Shown here piece by piece: positions 13,201-26,300 of a stretch of 64,000 bases of DNA. Position 1 is the first letter of the stretch; each line of letters starts with the position of its first letter. The position numbers and the translations under genes are program-made. The stretch lies in contig OZ026604.1 in assembly GCA_964020085.1 (NCBI GenBank), forward strand, positions 25,513,427 to 25,577,426, given 5' to 3'. The notes under the pieces are model-generated. The model was given only the letters and a program-made list of their open reading frames with translations, was not told the origin of the DNA and searched no databases. This stretch comes from Micromussa lordhowensis. Taxonomy: Eukaryota > Cnidaria > Anthozoa > Scleractinia > Lobophylliidae.

Positions 13201-13771
13201 TTGCGACACGCGTCAAGCTCGGCTAACGAGTCAGCCAGCCGGCCACGCCTGGGGATCTGCGGGCTGATTAGCATAGTGGGAGATTTCGCGCAGCTCCGAT
13301 ACTTCCCATTTGGACCCGGACCGACCCCGGGAGTGCTTTGGTGGTATTAGTTTGCAAAGTTGCGACGCGCGCAAAGTTCGGCTAATTAGCAAACGGGCTG
13401 GTTAGCATAGTGCGAGATGTCGCGCAGCTCCGAAACTTTGCATGTGGACCCGGACCCACCCCAGGAGTGCTTTGGTGCCATTAGTTTGCCAAGTTGCGAC
13501 ACGCGTCAAGCTCGGCTAACGAGTCAGCCAGCCGGCCATGCCTGGGGATCTGCGGGCTGATTAGCATAGTGGGAGATTTCGCGCAGCTCCGATACTTCGC
13601 ATTTGGACCCGGACCGACCCCGGGAGTGCTTCAGTGGTATTAGTTTGCAAAGTTGCGACGCGCGCAAAGTTCGGCTAATTAGCAAACGGGCTGGTTAGCA
13701 TAGTGCGAGATGTCGCGCAGCTCCGAAACTTTGCATGTGGACCCGGACCCACCCCAGGAGTGCTTTGGTGC
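10256..13771 (+). repeat. 12-unit higher-order repeat, copy 1 (3,516 bp)
   Basis: Anchored on the unit type with CTGGCC, GACGGACC and CTCTGAAAC (call it L), present at 10,256 and again at 13,772, exactly 12 units apart. Units in order: L; CCAACCACG with TAATTAAC (10,549); GTTGGGACAC (10,842); CGCATC with CTCGCC (11,135); GTGTGAG (11,428); two near-consensus units; CGCATC, CTGCAGG and TCGTGCAG (12,307); CCGGGTGTGC (12,600); consensus; CTTCCCATTT (13,186); CCATGCC (13,479). The unit at 9,670 is an extra CCATGCC unit just upstream of the one at 9,963. Confidence 0.82.
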
Positions 13772-16700
13772 CATTAGTTTGCCAAGTTGCGACACGCGTC
13801 AAGCTCGGCTAACGAGTCAGCCAGCTGGCCACGCCTGGGGATCTGCGGGCTGATTAGCATAGTGGGAGATTTCGCGCAGCTCCGATACTTCGCATTTGGA
13901 CCCGGACGGACCCCGGGAGTGCTTTGGTGGTATTAGTTTGCAAAGTTGCGACGCGCGCAAAGTTCGGCTAATTAGCAAACGGGCTGGTTAGCATAGTGCG
14001 AGATGTCGCGCAGCTCTGAAACTTTGCATGTGGACCCGGACCCACCCCAGGAGTGCTTTGGTGCCATTAGTTTGCCAAGTTGCGACACGCGTCAAGCTCG
14101 GCTAACGAGTCAGCCAGCCAACCACGCCTGGGGATCTGCGGGCTGATTAGCATAGTGGGAGATTTCGCGCAGCTCCGATACTTCGCATTTGGACCCGGAC
14201 CGACCCCGGGAGTGCTTTGGTGGTATTAGTTTGCAAAGTTGCGACGCGCGCAAAGTTCGGCTAATTAACAAACGGGCTGGTTAGCATAGTGCGAGATGTC
14301 GCGCAGCTCCGAAACTTTGCATGTGGACCCGGACCCACCCCAGGAGTGCTTTGGTGCCATTAGTTTGCCAAGTTGGGACACGCGTCAAGCTCGGCTAACG
14401 AGTCAGCCAGCCGGCCACGCCTGGGGATCTGCGGGCTGATTAGCATAGTGGGAGATTTCGCGCAGCTCCGATACTTCGCATTTGGACCCGGACCGACCCC
14501 GGGAGTGCTTTGGTGGTATTAGTTTGCAAAGTTGCGACGCGCGCAAAGTTCGGCTAATTAGCAAACGGGCTGGTTAGCATAGTGCGAGATGTCGCGCAGC
14601 TCCGAAACTTTGCATGTGGACCCGGACCCACCCCAGGAGTGCTTTGGTGCCATTAGTTTGCCAAGTTGCGACACGCGTCAAGCTCGGCTAACGAGTCAGC
14701 CAGCCGGCCACGCCTGGGGATCTGCGGGCTGATTAGCATAGTAGGAGATTTCGCGCAGCTCCAATACTTCGCATTTGGAACCGGACCGACCCCGGGAGTG
14801 CTTTGGTGGTATTAGTTTGCAAAGTTGCGACGCGCGCAAAGTTCGGCTAAGTAGCAAACGGGCTGGTTAGCATAGTGCGAGATGTCGTGCAGCTCCGAAA
14901 CTTTGCATGTGGACCCGGACCCACCCCAGGAGTGCTTTGGTGCCATTAGTTTGCCAAGTTGCGACACGCATCAAGCTCGCCTAACGAGTCAGCCAGCCGG
15001 CCACGCCTGGGGATCTGCAGGCTGATTAGCATAGTGGGAGATTTCGCGCAGCTCCGATACTTCGCATTTGGACCCGGACCGACCCCGGGAGTGCTTTGGT
15101 GGTATTAGTTTGCAAAGTTGCGACGCGCGCAAAGTTCGGCTAATTAGCAAACGGGCTGGTTAGCATAGTGCGAGATGTCGCGCAGCTCCGAAACTTTGCA
15201 TGTGGACCCGGACCCACCCCAGGAGTGCTTTGGTGCCATTAGTTTGCCAAGTTGCGACACGCGTCAAGCTCGGCTAACGAGTCAGCCAGCCGGCCACGCC
15301 TGGGGATCTGCGGGCTGATTAGCATAGTGGGAGATTTCGCGCAGCTCCGATACTTCGCATTTGGACCCGGACCGACCCCGGGAGTGCTTTGGTGGTATTA
15401 GTTTGCAAAGTTGCGACGCGCGCAAAGTTCGGCTAATTAGCAAACGGGCTGGTTAGCATAGTGTGAGATGTCGCGCAGCTCCGAAACTTTGCATGTGGAC
15501 CCGGACCCACCCCAGGAGTGCTTTGGTGCCATTAGTTTGCCAAGTTGCGACACGCGTCAAGCTCGGCTAACGAGTCAGCCAGCCGGCCACGCCTGGGGAT
15601 CTGCGGGCTGATTAGCATAGTGGGAGATTTCGCGCAGCTCCGATACTTCGCATTTGGACCCGGACCGACCCCGGGAGTGCTTTGGTGGTATTAGTTTGCA
15701 AAGTTGCGACGCGCGCAAAGTTCGGCTAATTAGCAAACGGGCTGGTTAGCATAGTGCGAGATGTCGCGCAGCTCCGAAACTTTGCATGTGGACCCGGACC
15801 CACCCCAGGAGTGCTTTGGTGCCATTAGTTTGCCAAGTTGCGACACGCGTCAAGCTCGGCTAACGAGTCAGCCAGCCGGCCACGCCTGGGGATCTGCGGG
15901 CTGATTAGCATAGCGGGAGATTTCGCGCAGCTCCGATACTTCGCATTTGGACCCGGACCGACCCCGGGAGTGCTTTGGTGGTATTAGTTTGCAAAGTTGC
16001 GACGCGCGCAAAGTTCGGCTAATTAGCAAACGGGCTGGTTAGCATAGTGCGAGATGTCGCGCAGCTCCGAAACTTTGCATGTGGACCCGGACCCACCCCA
16101 GGAGTGCTTTGGTGCCATTAGTTTGCCAAGTTGCGACACGCATCAAGCTCGGCTAACGAGTCAGCCAGCCGGCCACGCCTGGGGATCTGCAGGCTGATTA
16201 GCATAGTGGGAGATTTCGCGCAGCTCCGATACTTCGCATTTGGACCCGGACCGACCCCGGGAGTGCTTTGGTGGTATTAGTTTGCAAAGTTGCGACGCGC
16301 GCAAAGTTCGGCTAAGTAGCAAACGGGCTGGTTAGCATAGTGCGAGATGTCGTGCAGCTCCGAAACTTTGCATGTGGACCCGGACCCACCCCAGGAGTGC
16401 TTTGGTGCCATTAGTTTGCCAAGTTGCGACACGCGTCAAGCTCGGCTAACGAGTCAGCCAGCCGGCCACGCCTGGGGATCTGCGGGCTGATTAGCATAGA
16501 GGGAGATTTCGCGCAGCTCCGATACTTCGCATTTGGACCCGGACTGACCCCGGGTGTGCTTTGGTGGTATTAGTTTGCAAAGTTGCGACGCGCGCAAAGT
16601 TCGGCTAACGAGTCAGCCAGCCGGCCACGCCTGGGGATCTGCGGGCTGATTAGCATAGTGGGAGATTTCGCGCAGCTCCGATACTTCCCATTTGGACCCG

Positions 16701-17153
16701 GACCGACCCCGGGAGTGCTTTGGTGGTATTAGTTTGCAAAGTTGCGACGCGCGCAAAGTTCGGCTAATTAGCAAACGGGCTGGTTAGCATAGTGCGAGAT
16801 GTCGCGCAGCTCCGAAACTTTGCATGTGGACCCGGACCCACCCCAGGAGTGCTTTGGTGCCATTAGTTTGCCAAGTTGCGACACGCGTCAAGCTCGGCTA
16901 ACGAGTCAGCCAGCCGGCCATGCCTGGGGATCTGCGGGCTGATTAGCATAGTGGGAGATTTCGCGCAGCTCCGATACTTCGCATTTGGACCCGGACCGAC
17001 CCCGGGAGTGCTTCGGTGGTATTAGTTTGCAAAGTTGCGACGCGCGCAAAGTTCGGCTAATTAGCAAACGGGCTGGTTAGCATAGTGCGAGATGTCGCGC
17101 AGCTCCGAAACTTTGCATGTGGACCCGGACCCACCCCAGGAGTGCTTTGGTGC
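13772..17153 (+). repeat. 12-unit higher-order repeat, copy 2 (3,382 bp)
   Basis: Same marker order as copy 1, from L at 13,772 to the next L at 17,154. Two differences stand out. It includes a unit at 14,651 with GTAGGAG, CTCCAATAC and GGAACCGG that copy 1 lacks but the block at 8,498 has. It also carries the 134-bp loss at 16,409-16,860, which removes the consensus unit seen at 12,893 and fuses its neighbours. The 3,382-bp length equals 12 units minus 134 bp. Confidence 0.8.
16409..16860 (+). repeat. Three-monomer unit: A, B/A hybrid, B (452 bp)
   Basis: The only phase break in the 41-kb array. After a complete A (16,409-16,567), the next monomer begins as B (TATTAGTTTGCAAAG at 16,568) and switches to A at the shared stretch TTCGGCTAA near 16,600-16,609. 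It continues with the A-specific block and A tail to 16,726, and a normal B follows (16,727-16,860). The hybrid is 159 bp, so exactly one B length (134 bp) is lost from the dimer phase. This is what unequal crossover between B and A at their common TTCGGCTAA would give. The hybrid also carries CTTCCCATTT. Confidence 0.93.
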
Positions 17154-18911
17154 CATTAGTTTGCCAAGTTGCGACACGCGTCAAGCTCGGCTAACGAGTC
17201 AGCCAGCTGGCCACGCCTGGGGATCTGCGGGCTGATTAGCATAGTGGGAGATTTCGCGCAGCTCCGATACTTCGCATTTGGACCCGGACGGACCCCGGGA
17301 GTGCTTTGGTGGTATTAGTTTGCAAAGTTGCGACGCGCGCAAAGTTCGGCTAATTAGCAAACGGGCTGGTTAGCATAGTGCGAGATGTCGCGCAGCTCTG
17401 AAACTTTGCATGTGGACCCGGACCCACCCCAGGAGTGCTTTGGTGCCATTAGTTTGCCAAGTTGCGACACGCGTCAAGCTCGGCTAACGAGTCAGCCAGC
17501 CAACCACGCCTGGGGATCTGCGGGCTGATTAGCATAGTGGGAGATTTCGCGCAGCTCCCATACTTCGCATTTGGACCCGGACCGACCCCGGGAGTGGTTT
17601 GGTGGTATTAGTTTGCAAAGTTGCGACGCGCGCAAAGTTCGGCTAATTAACAAACGGGCTGGTTAGCATAGTGCGAGATGTCGCGCAGCTCCGAAACTTT
17701 GCATGTGGACCCGGACCCACCCCAGGAGTGCTTTGGTGCCATTAGTTTGCCAAGTTGGGACACGCGTCAAGCTCGGCTAACGAGTCAGCCAGCCGGCCAC
17801 GCCTGGGGATCTGCGGGCTGATTAGCATAGTGGGAGATTTCGCGCAGCTCCGATACTTCGCATTTGGACCCGGACCGACCCCGGGAGTGCTTTGGTGGTA
17901 TTAGTTTGCAAAGTTGCGACGCGCGCAAAGTTCGGCTAATTAGCAAACGGGCTGGTTAGCATAATGCGAGATGTCGTGCAGCTCCGAAACTTTGCATGTG
18001 GACCCGGACCCACCCCAGGAGTGCTTTGGTGCCATTAGTTTGCCAAGTTGCGACACGCGTCAAGCTCGGCTAACGAGTCAGCCAGCCGGCCACGCCTGGG
18101 GATCTGCGGGCTGATTAGCATAGTGGGAGATTTCGCGCAGCTCCGATACTTCGCATTTGGACCCGGACCGACCCCGGGTGTGCTTTGGTGGTATTAGTTT
18201 GCAAAGTTGCGACGCGCGCAAAGTTCGGCTAATTAGCAAACGGGCTGGTTAGCATAGTGCGAGATGTCGCGCAGCTCCGAAACTTTGCATGTGGACCCGG
18301 ACCCACCCCAGGAGTGCTTTGGTGCCATTAGTTTGCCAAGTTGCGACACGCGTCAAGCTCGGCTAACGAGTCAGCCAGCCGGCCACGCCTGGGGATCTGC
18401 GGGCTGATTAGCATAGTGGGAGATTTCGCGCAGCTCCGATACTTCCCATTTGGACCCGGACCGACCCCGGGAGTGCTTTGGTGGTATTAGTTTGCAAAGT
18501 TGCGACGCGCGCAAAGTTCGGCTAATTAGCAAACGGGCTGGTTAGCATAGTGCGAGATGTCGCGCAGCTCCGAAACTTTGCATGTGGACCCGGACCCACC
18601 CCAGGAGTGCTTTGGTGCCATTAGTTTGCCAAGTTGCGACACGCGTCAAGCTCGGCTAACGAGTCAGCCAGCCGGCCATGCCTGGGGATCTGCGGGCTGA
18701 TTAGCATAGTGGGAGATTTCGCGCAGCTCCGATACTTCGCATTTGGACCCGGACCGACCCCAGGAGTGCTTCGGTGGTATTAGTTTGCAAAGTTGCGACG
18801 CGCGCAAAGTTCGGCTAATTAGCAAACGGGCTGGTTAGCATAGTGCGAGATGTCGCGCAGCTCCGAAACTTTGCATGTGGACCCGGACCCACCCCAGGAG
18901 TGCTTTGGTGC
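17154..18911 (+). repeat. 6-unit higher-order repeat, copy 1 (1,758 bp)
   Basis: Units in order: L (17,154); CCAACCACG with CTCCCATAC, GTGGTTTGG and TAATTAAC (17,447); a chimeric unit with GTTGGGACAC in A and TCGTGCAG in B (17,740); CCGGGTGTGC (18,033); CTTCCCATTT (18,326); CCATGCC (18,619). Compared with the 12-unit HOR, six units are absent, and the gap falls inside the chimeric unit. Private variants include ATAATGCGAG at 17,961. Confidence 0.85.
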
Positions 18912-20669
18912 CATTAGTTTGCCAAGTTGCGACACGCGTCAAGCTCGGCTAACGAGTCAGCCAGCTGGCCACGCCTGGGGATCTGCGGGCTGATTAGCAT
19001 AGTGGGAGATTTCGCGCAGCTCCGATACTTCGCATTTGGACCCGGACGGACCCCGGGAGTGCTTTGGTGGTATTAGTTTGCAAAGTTGCGACGCGCGCAA
19101 AGTTCGGCTAATTAGCAAACGGGCTGGTTAGCATAGTGCGAGATGTCGCGCAGCTCTGAAACTTTGCATGTGGACCCGGACCCACCCCAGGAGTGCTTTG
19201 GTGCCATTAGTTTGCCAAGTTGCGACACGCGTCAAGCTCGGCTAACGAGTCAGCCAGCCAACCACGCCTGGGGATCTGCGGGCTGATTAGCATAGTGGGA
19301 GATTTCGCGCAGCTCCCATACTTCGCATTTGGACCCGGACCGACCCCGGCAGTGGTTTGGTGGTATTAGTTTGCAAAGTTGCGACGCGCGCAAAGTTCGG
19401 CTAATTAACAAACGGGCTGGTTAGCATAGTGCGAGATGTCGCGCAGCTCCGAAACTTTGCATGTGGACCCGGACCCACCCCAGGAGTGCTTTGGTGCCAT
19501 TAGTTTGCCAAGTTGGGACACGCGTCAAGCTCGGCTAACGAGTCAGCCAGCCGGCCACGCCTGGGGATCTGCGGGCTGATTAGCATAGTGGGAGATTTCG
19601 CGCAGCTCCGATACTTCGCATTTGGACCCGGACCGACCCCGGGAGTGCTTTGGTGGTATTAGTTTGCAAAGTTGCGACGCGCGCAAAGTTCGGCTAATTA
19701 GCAAACGGGCTGGTTAGCATAGTGCGAGATGTCGTGCAGCTCCGAAACTTTGCATGTGGACCCGGACCCACCCCAGGAGTGCTTTGGTGCCATTAGTTTG
19801 CCAAGTTGCGACACGCGTCAAGCTCGGCTAACGAGTCAGCCAGCCGGCCACGCCTGGGGATCTGCGGGCTGATTAGCATAGTGGGAGATTTCGCGCAGCT
19901 CCGATACTTCGCATTTGGACCCGGACCGACCCCGGGTGTGCTTTGGTGGTATTAGTTTGCAAAGTTGCGACGCGCGCAAAGTTCGGCTAATTAGCAAACG
20001 GGCTGGTTAGCATAGTGCGAGATGTCGCGCAGCTCCGAAACTTTGCATGTGGACCCGGACCCACCCCAGGAGTGCTTTGGTGCCATTAGTTTGCCAAGTT
20101 GCGACACGCGTCAAGCTCGGCTAACGAGTCAGCCAGCCGGCCACGCCTGGGGATCTGCGGGCTGATTAGCATAGTGGGAGATTTCGCGCAGCTCCGATAC
20201 TTCCCATTTGGACCCGGACCGACCCCGGGAGTGCTTTGGTGGTATTAGTTTGCAAAGTTGCGACGCGCGCAAAGTTCGGCTAATTAGCAAACGGGCTGGT
20301 TAGCATAGTGCGAGATGTCGCGCAGCTCCGAAACTTTGCATGTGGACCCGGACCCACCCCAGGAGTGCTTTGGTGCCATTAGTTTGCCAAGTTGCGACAC
20401 GCGTCAAGCTCGGCTAACGAGTCAGCCAGCCGGCCATGCCTGGGGATCTGCGGGCTGATTAGCATAGTGGGAGATTTCGCGCAGCTCCGATACTTCGCAT
20501 TTGGACCCGGACCGACCCCGGGAGTGCTTCGGTGGTATTAGTTTGCAAAGTTGCGACGCACGCAAAGTTCGGCTAATTAGCAAACGGGCTGGTTAGCATA
20601 GTGCGAGATGTCGCGCAGCTCCGAAACTTTGCATGTGGACCCGGACCCACCCCAGGAGTGCTTTGGTGC
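18912..20669 (+). repeat. 6-unit higher-order repeat, copy 2 (1,758 bp)
   Basis: Same six unit types in the same order as the preceding copy: L (18,912), CCAACCACG with CTCCCATAC (19,205), the GTTGGGACAC/TCGTGCAG chimera (19,498), CCGGGTGTGC (19,791), CTTCCCATTT (20,084) and CCATGCC (20,377). The chimera in both copies shows that the shortened HOR was itself amplified after it formed. Private differences include CCGGCAGTGG in the second unit and CGCACGC in the sixth. Confidence 0.85.
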
Positions 20670-23306
20670 CATTAGTTTGCCAAGTTGCGACACGCGTCAA
20701 GCTCGGCTAACGAGTCAGCCAGCTGGCCACGCCTGGGGATCTGCGGGCTGATTAGCATAGTGGGAGATTTCGCGCAGCTCCGATACTTCGCATTTGGACC
20801 CGGACGGACCCCGGGAGTGCTTTGGTGGTATTAGTTTGCAAAGTTGCGACGCGCGCAAAGTTCGGCTAATTAGCAAACGGGCTGGTTAGCATAGTGCGAG
20901 ATGTCGCGCAGCTCTGAAACTTTGCATGTGGACCCGGACCCACCCCAGGAGTGCTTTGGTGCCTTTAGTTTGCCAAGTTGCGACACGCGTCAAGCTCGGC
21001 TAACGAGTCAGCCAGCCAACCACGCCTGGGGATCTGCGGGCTGATTAGCATAGTGGGAGATTTCGCGCAGCTCCGATACTTCGCATTTGGACCCGGACCG
21101 ACCCCGGGAGTGCTTTGGTGGTATTAGTTTGCAAAGTTGCGACGCGCGCAAAGTTCGGCTAATTAACAAACGGGCTGGTTAGCATAGTGCGAGATGTCGC
21201 GCAGCTCCGAAACTTTGCATGTGGACCCGGACCCACCCCAGGAGTGCTTTGGTGCCATTAGTTTGCCAAGTTGGGACACGCGTCAAGCTCGGCTAACGAG
21301 TCAGCCAGCCGGCCACGCCTGGGGATCTGCGGGCTGATTAGCATAGTGGGAGATTTCGCGCAGCTCCGATACTTCACATTTGGACCCGGACCGACCCCGG
21401 GAGTGCTTTGGTGGTATTAGTTTGCAAAGTTGCGACGCGCGCAAAGTTCGGCTAATTAGCAAACGGGCTGGTTAGCATAGTGCGAGATGTCGCGCAGCTC
21501 CGAAACTTTGCATGTGGACCCGGACCCACCCCAGGAGTGCTTTGGTGCCATTAGTTTGCCAAGTTGCGACACGCGTCAAGCTCGGCTAACGAGTCAGCCA
21601 GCCGGCCACGCCTGGGGATCTGCGGGCTGATTAGCATAGTAGGAGATTTCGCGCAGCTCCAATACTTCGCATTTGGAACCGGACCGACCCCGGGAGTGCT
21701 TTGGTGGTATTAGTTTGCAAAGTTGCGACGCGCGCAAAGTTCGGCTAATTAGCAAACGGGCTGGTTAGCATAGTGCGAGATGTCGCGCAGCTCCGAAACT
21801 TTGCATGTGGACCCGGACCCACCCCAGGAGTGCTTTGGTGCCATTAGTTTGCCAAGTTGCAACACGCATCAAGCTCGCCTAACGAGTCAGCCAGCCGGCC
21901 ACGCCTGGGGATCTGCGGGCTGATTAGCATAGTGGGAGATTTCGCGCAGCTCCGATACTTCGCATTTGGACCCGGACCGACCCCGGGAGTGCTTTGGTGG
22001 TATTAGTTTGCAAAGTTGCGACGCGCGCAAAGTTCGGCTAATTAGCAAACGGGCTGGTTAGCATAGTGTGAGATGTCGCGCAGCTCCGAAACTTTGCATG
22101 TGGACCCGGACCCACCCCAGGAGTGCTTTGGTGCCATTAGTTTGCCAAGTTGCGACACGCGTCAAGCTCGGCTAACGAGTCAGCCAGCCGGCCACGCCTG
22201 GGGATCTGCGGGCTGATTAGCATAGTGGGAGATTTCGCGCAGCTCCGATACTTCGCATTTGGACCCGGACCGACCCCGGGAGTGCTTTGGTGGTATTAGT
22301 TTGCAAAGTTGCGACGCGCGCAAAGTTCGGCTAATTAGCAAACGGGCTGGTTAGCATAGTGCGAGATGTCGCGCAGCTCCGAAACTTTGCATGTGGACCC
22401 GGACCCACCCCAGGAGTGCTTTGGTGCCATTAGTTTGCCAAGTTGCGACACGCGTCAAGCTCGGCTAACGAGTCAGCCAGCCGGCCACGCCTGGGGATCT
22501 GCGGGCTGATTAGCATAGTGGGAGATTTCGCGCAGCTCCGATACTTCGCATTTGGACCCGGACCGACCCCGGGAGTGCTTTGGTGGTATTAGTTTGCAAA
22601 GTTGCGACGCGCGCAAAGTTCGGCTAATTAGCAAACGGGCTGGTTAGCATAGTGCGAGATGTCGCGCAGCTCCGAAACTTTGCATGTGGACCCGGACCCA
22701 CCCCAGGAGTGCTTTGGTGCCATTAGTTTGCCAAGTTGCGACACGCATCAAGCTCGGCTAACGAGTCAGCCAGCCGGCCACGCCTGGGGATCTGCAGGCT
22801 GATTAGCATAGTGGGAGATTTCGCGCAGCTCCGATACTTCGCATTTGGACCCGGACCGACCCCGGGAGTGCTTTGGTGGTATTAGTTTGCAAAGTTGCGA
22901 CGCGCGCAAAGTTCGGCTAATTAGCAAATGGGCTGGTTAGCATAGTGCGAGATGTCGTGCAGCTCCGAAACTTTGCATGTGGACCCGGACCCACCCCAGG
23001 AGTGCTTTGGTGCCATTAGTTTGCCAAGTTGCGACACGCGTCAAGCTCGGCTAACGAGTCAGCCAGCCGGCCACGCCTGGGGATCTGCGGGCTGATTAGC
23101 ATAGTGGGAGATTTCGCGCAGCTCCGATACTTCGCATTTGGACCCGGACCGACCCCGGGTGTGCTTTGGTGGTATTAGTTTGCAAAGTTGCGACGCGCGC
23201 AAAGTTCGGCTAATTAGCAAACGGGCTGGTTAGCATAGTGCGAGATGTCGCGCAGCTCCGAAACTTTGCATGTGGACCCGGACCCACCCCAGGAGTGCTT
23301 TGGTGC
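20670..23306 (+). repeat. Return to long HOR form (9 units, incomplete)
   Basis: Starts with L (20,670), then CCAACCACG with TAATTAAC but without the CTCCCATAC/GTGGTTTGG pair of the 6-unit form. GTTGGGACAC (21,256) and the GTAGGAG, CTCCAATAC, GGAACCGG unit (21,549) follow. The next unit (21,842) carries CGCATC and CTCGCC in A and GTGTGAG in B, two markers that sit in successive units at 14,944 and 15,237, so one unit has been lost by crossover. Two near-consensus units, the CTGCAGG/TCGTGCAG unit (22,721) and CCGGGTGTGC (23,014) complete it. Confidence 0.78.
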
Positions 23307-26300
23307 CATTAGTTTGCCAAGTTGCGACACGCGTCAAGCTCGGCTAACGAGTCAGCCCGCCGGCCACGCCTGGGGATCTGCGGGCTGATTAGCATAGTGG
23401 GAGATTTCGCGCAGCTCCGATACTTCGCATTTGGACCCGGACCGACCCCGGGAGTGCTTTGGTGGTATTAGTTTGCAAAGTTGCGACGCGCGCAAAGTTC
23501 GGCTAATTAGCAAACGGGCTGGTTAGCATAGTGCGAGATGTCGCGCAGCTCCGAAACTTTGCATGTGGACCCGGACCCACCCCAGGAGTGCTTTGGTGCC
23601 ATTAGTTTGCCAAGTTGCGACACGCGTCAAGCTCGGCTAACGAGTCAGCCAGCCGGCCACGCCTGGGGATCTGCGGGCTGATTAGCATAGTGGGAGATTT
23701 CGCGCAGCTCCGATACTTCGCATTTGGACCCGGACCGACCCCGGGAGTGCTTTGGTGGTATTAGTTTGCAAAGTTGCGACGCGCGCAAAGTTCGGCTAAT
23801 TAGCAAACGGGCTGGTTAGCATAGTGCGAGATGTCGCGCAGCTCCGAAACTTTGCATGTGGACCCGGACCCACCCCAGGAGTGCTTTGGTGCCATTAGTT
23901 TGCCAAGTTGCGACACGCGTCAAGCTCGGCTAACGAGTCAGCCAGCCGGCCACGCCTGGGGATCTGCGGGCTGATTAGCATAGTGGGAGATTTCGCGCAG
24001 CTCCGATACTTCGCATTTGGACCCGGACCGACCCCGGGAGTGCTTTGGTGGTATTAGTTTGCAAAGTTGCGACGCGCGCAAAGTTCGGCTAATTAGCAAA
24101 CGGGCTGGTTAGCATAGTGCGAGATGTCGCGCAGCTCCGAAACTTTGCATGTGGACCCGGACCCACCCCAGGAGTGCTTTGGTGCCATTAGTTTGCCAAG
24201 TTGCGACACGCGTCAAGCTCGGCTAACGAGTCAGCCAGCCGGCCACGCCTGGGGATCTGCGGGCTGATTAGCATAGTGGGAGATTTCGCGCAGCTCCGAT
24301 ACTTCGCATTTGGACCCGGACCGACCCCGGGAGTGCTTTGGTGGTATTAGTTTGCAAAGTTGCGACGCGCGCAAAGTTCGGCTAATTAGCAAACGGGCTG
24401 GTTAGCATAGTGCGAGATGTCGCGCAGCTCCGAAACTTTGCATGTGGACCCGGACCCACCCCAGGAGTGCTTTGGTGCCATTAGTTTGCCAAGTTGCGAC
24501 ACGCGTCAAGCTCGGCTAACGAGTCAGCCAGCCGGCCACGCCTGGGGATCTGCGGGCTGATTAGCATAGTGGGAGATTTCGCGCAGCTCCGATACTTCGC
24601 ATTTGGACCCGGACCGACCCCGGGAGTGCTTTGGTGGTATTAGTTTGCAAAGTTGCGACGCGCGCAAAGTTCGGCTAATTAGCAAACGGGCTGGTTAGCA
24701 TAGTGCGAGATGCCGCGCAGCTCCGAAACTTTGCATGTGGACCCGGACCCACCCCAGGAGTGCTTTGGTGCCATTAGTTTGCCAAGTTGCGACACGCGTC
24801 AAGCTCGGCTAACGAGTCAGCCAGCCGGCCACGCCTGGGGATCTGCGGGCTGATTAGCATAGTGGGAGATTTCGCGCAGCTCCGATACTTCGCATTTGGA
24901 CCCGGACCGACCCCGGGAGTGCTTTGGTGGTATTAGTTTGCAAAGTTGCGACGCGCGCAAAGTTCGGCTAATTAGCAAACGGGCTGGTTAGCATAGTGCG
25001 AGATGTCGCGCAGCTCCGAAACTTTGCATGTGGACCCGGACCCACCCCAGGAGTGCTTTGGTGCCATTAGTTTGCCAAGTTGCGACACGAGTCAAGCTCG
25101 GCTAACGAGTCAGCCAGCCGGCCACGCCTGGGGATCTGCGGGCTGATTAGCATAGTGGGAGATTTCGCGCAGCTCCGATACTTCGCATTTGGACCCGGAC
25201 CGACCCCGGGAGTGCTTTGGTGGTATTAGTTTGCAAAGTTGCGACGCGCGCAAAGTTCGGCTAATTAGCAAACGGGCTGGTTAGCATAGTGCGAGATGTC
25301 GCGCAGCTCCGAAACTTTGCATGTGGACCCGGACCCACCCCAGGAGTGCTTTGGTGCCATTAGTTTGCCAAGTTGCGACACGCGTCAAGCTCGGCTAACG
25401 AGTCAGCCAGCCGGCCACGCCTGGGGATCTGCGGGCTGATTAGCATAGTGGGAGATTTCGCGCAGCTCCGATACTTCGCATTTGGACCCGGACCGACCCC
25501 GGGAGTGCTTTGGTGGTATTAGTTTGCAAAGTTGCGACGCGCGCAAAGTTCGGCTAATTAGCAAACGGGCTGGTTAGCATAGTGCGAGATGTCGCGCAGC
25601 TCCGAAACTTTGCATGTGGACCCGGACCCACCCCAGGAGTGCTTTGGTGCCATTAGTTTGCCAAGTTGCGACACGCGTCAAGCTCGGCTAACGAGTCAGC
25701 CAGCCGGCCACGCCTGGGGATCTGCGGGCTGATTAGCATAGTGGGAGATTTCGCGCAGCTCCGATACTTCGCATTTGGACCCGGACCGACCCCGGGAGTG
25801 CTTTGGTGGTATTAGTTTGCAAAGTTGCGACGCGCGCAAAGTTCGGCTAATTAGCAAACGGGCTGGTTACCATAGTGCGAGATGTCGCGCAGCTCCGAAA
25901 CTTTGCATGTGGACCCGGACCCACCCCAGGAGTGCTTTGGTGCCATTAGTTTGCCAAGTTGCGACACGCGTCAAGCTCGGCTAACGAGTCAGCCAGCCGG
26001 CCACGCCTGGGGATCTGCGGGCTGATTAGCATAGTGGGAGATTTCGCGCAGCTCCGATACTTCGCATTTGGACCCGGACCGACCCCGGGAGTGCTTTGGT
26101 GGTATTAGTTTGCAAAGTTGCGACGCGCGCAAAGTTTGGCTAATTAGCAAACGGGCTGGTTAGCATAGTGCGAGATGTCGCGCAGCTCCGAAACTTTGCA
26201 TGTGGACCCGGACCCACCCCAGGAGTGCTTTGGTGCCATTAGTTTGCCAAGTTGCGACACGCGTCAAGCTCGGCTAACGAGTCAGCCAGCCGGCCACGCC

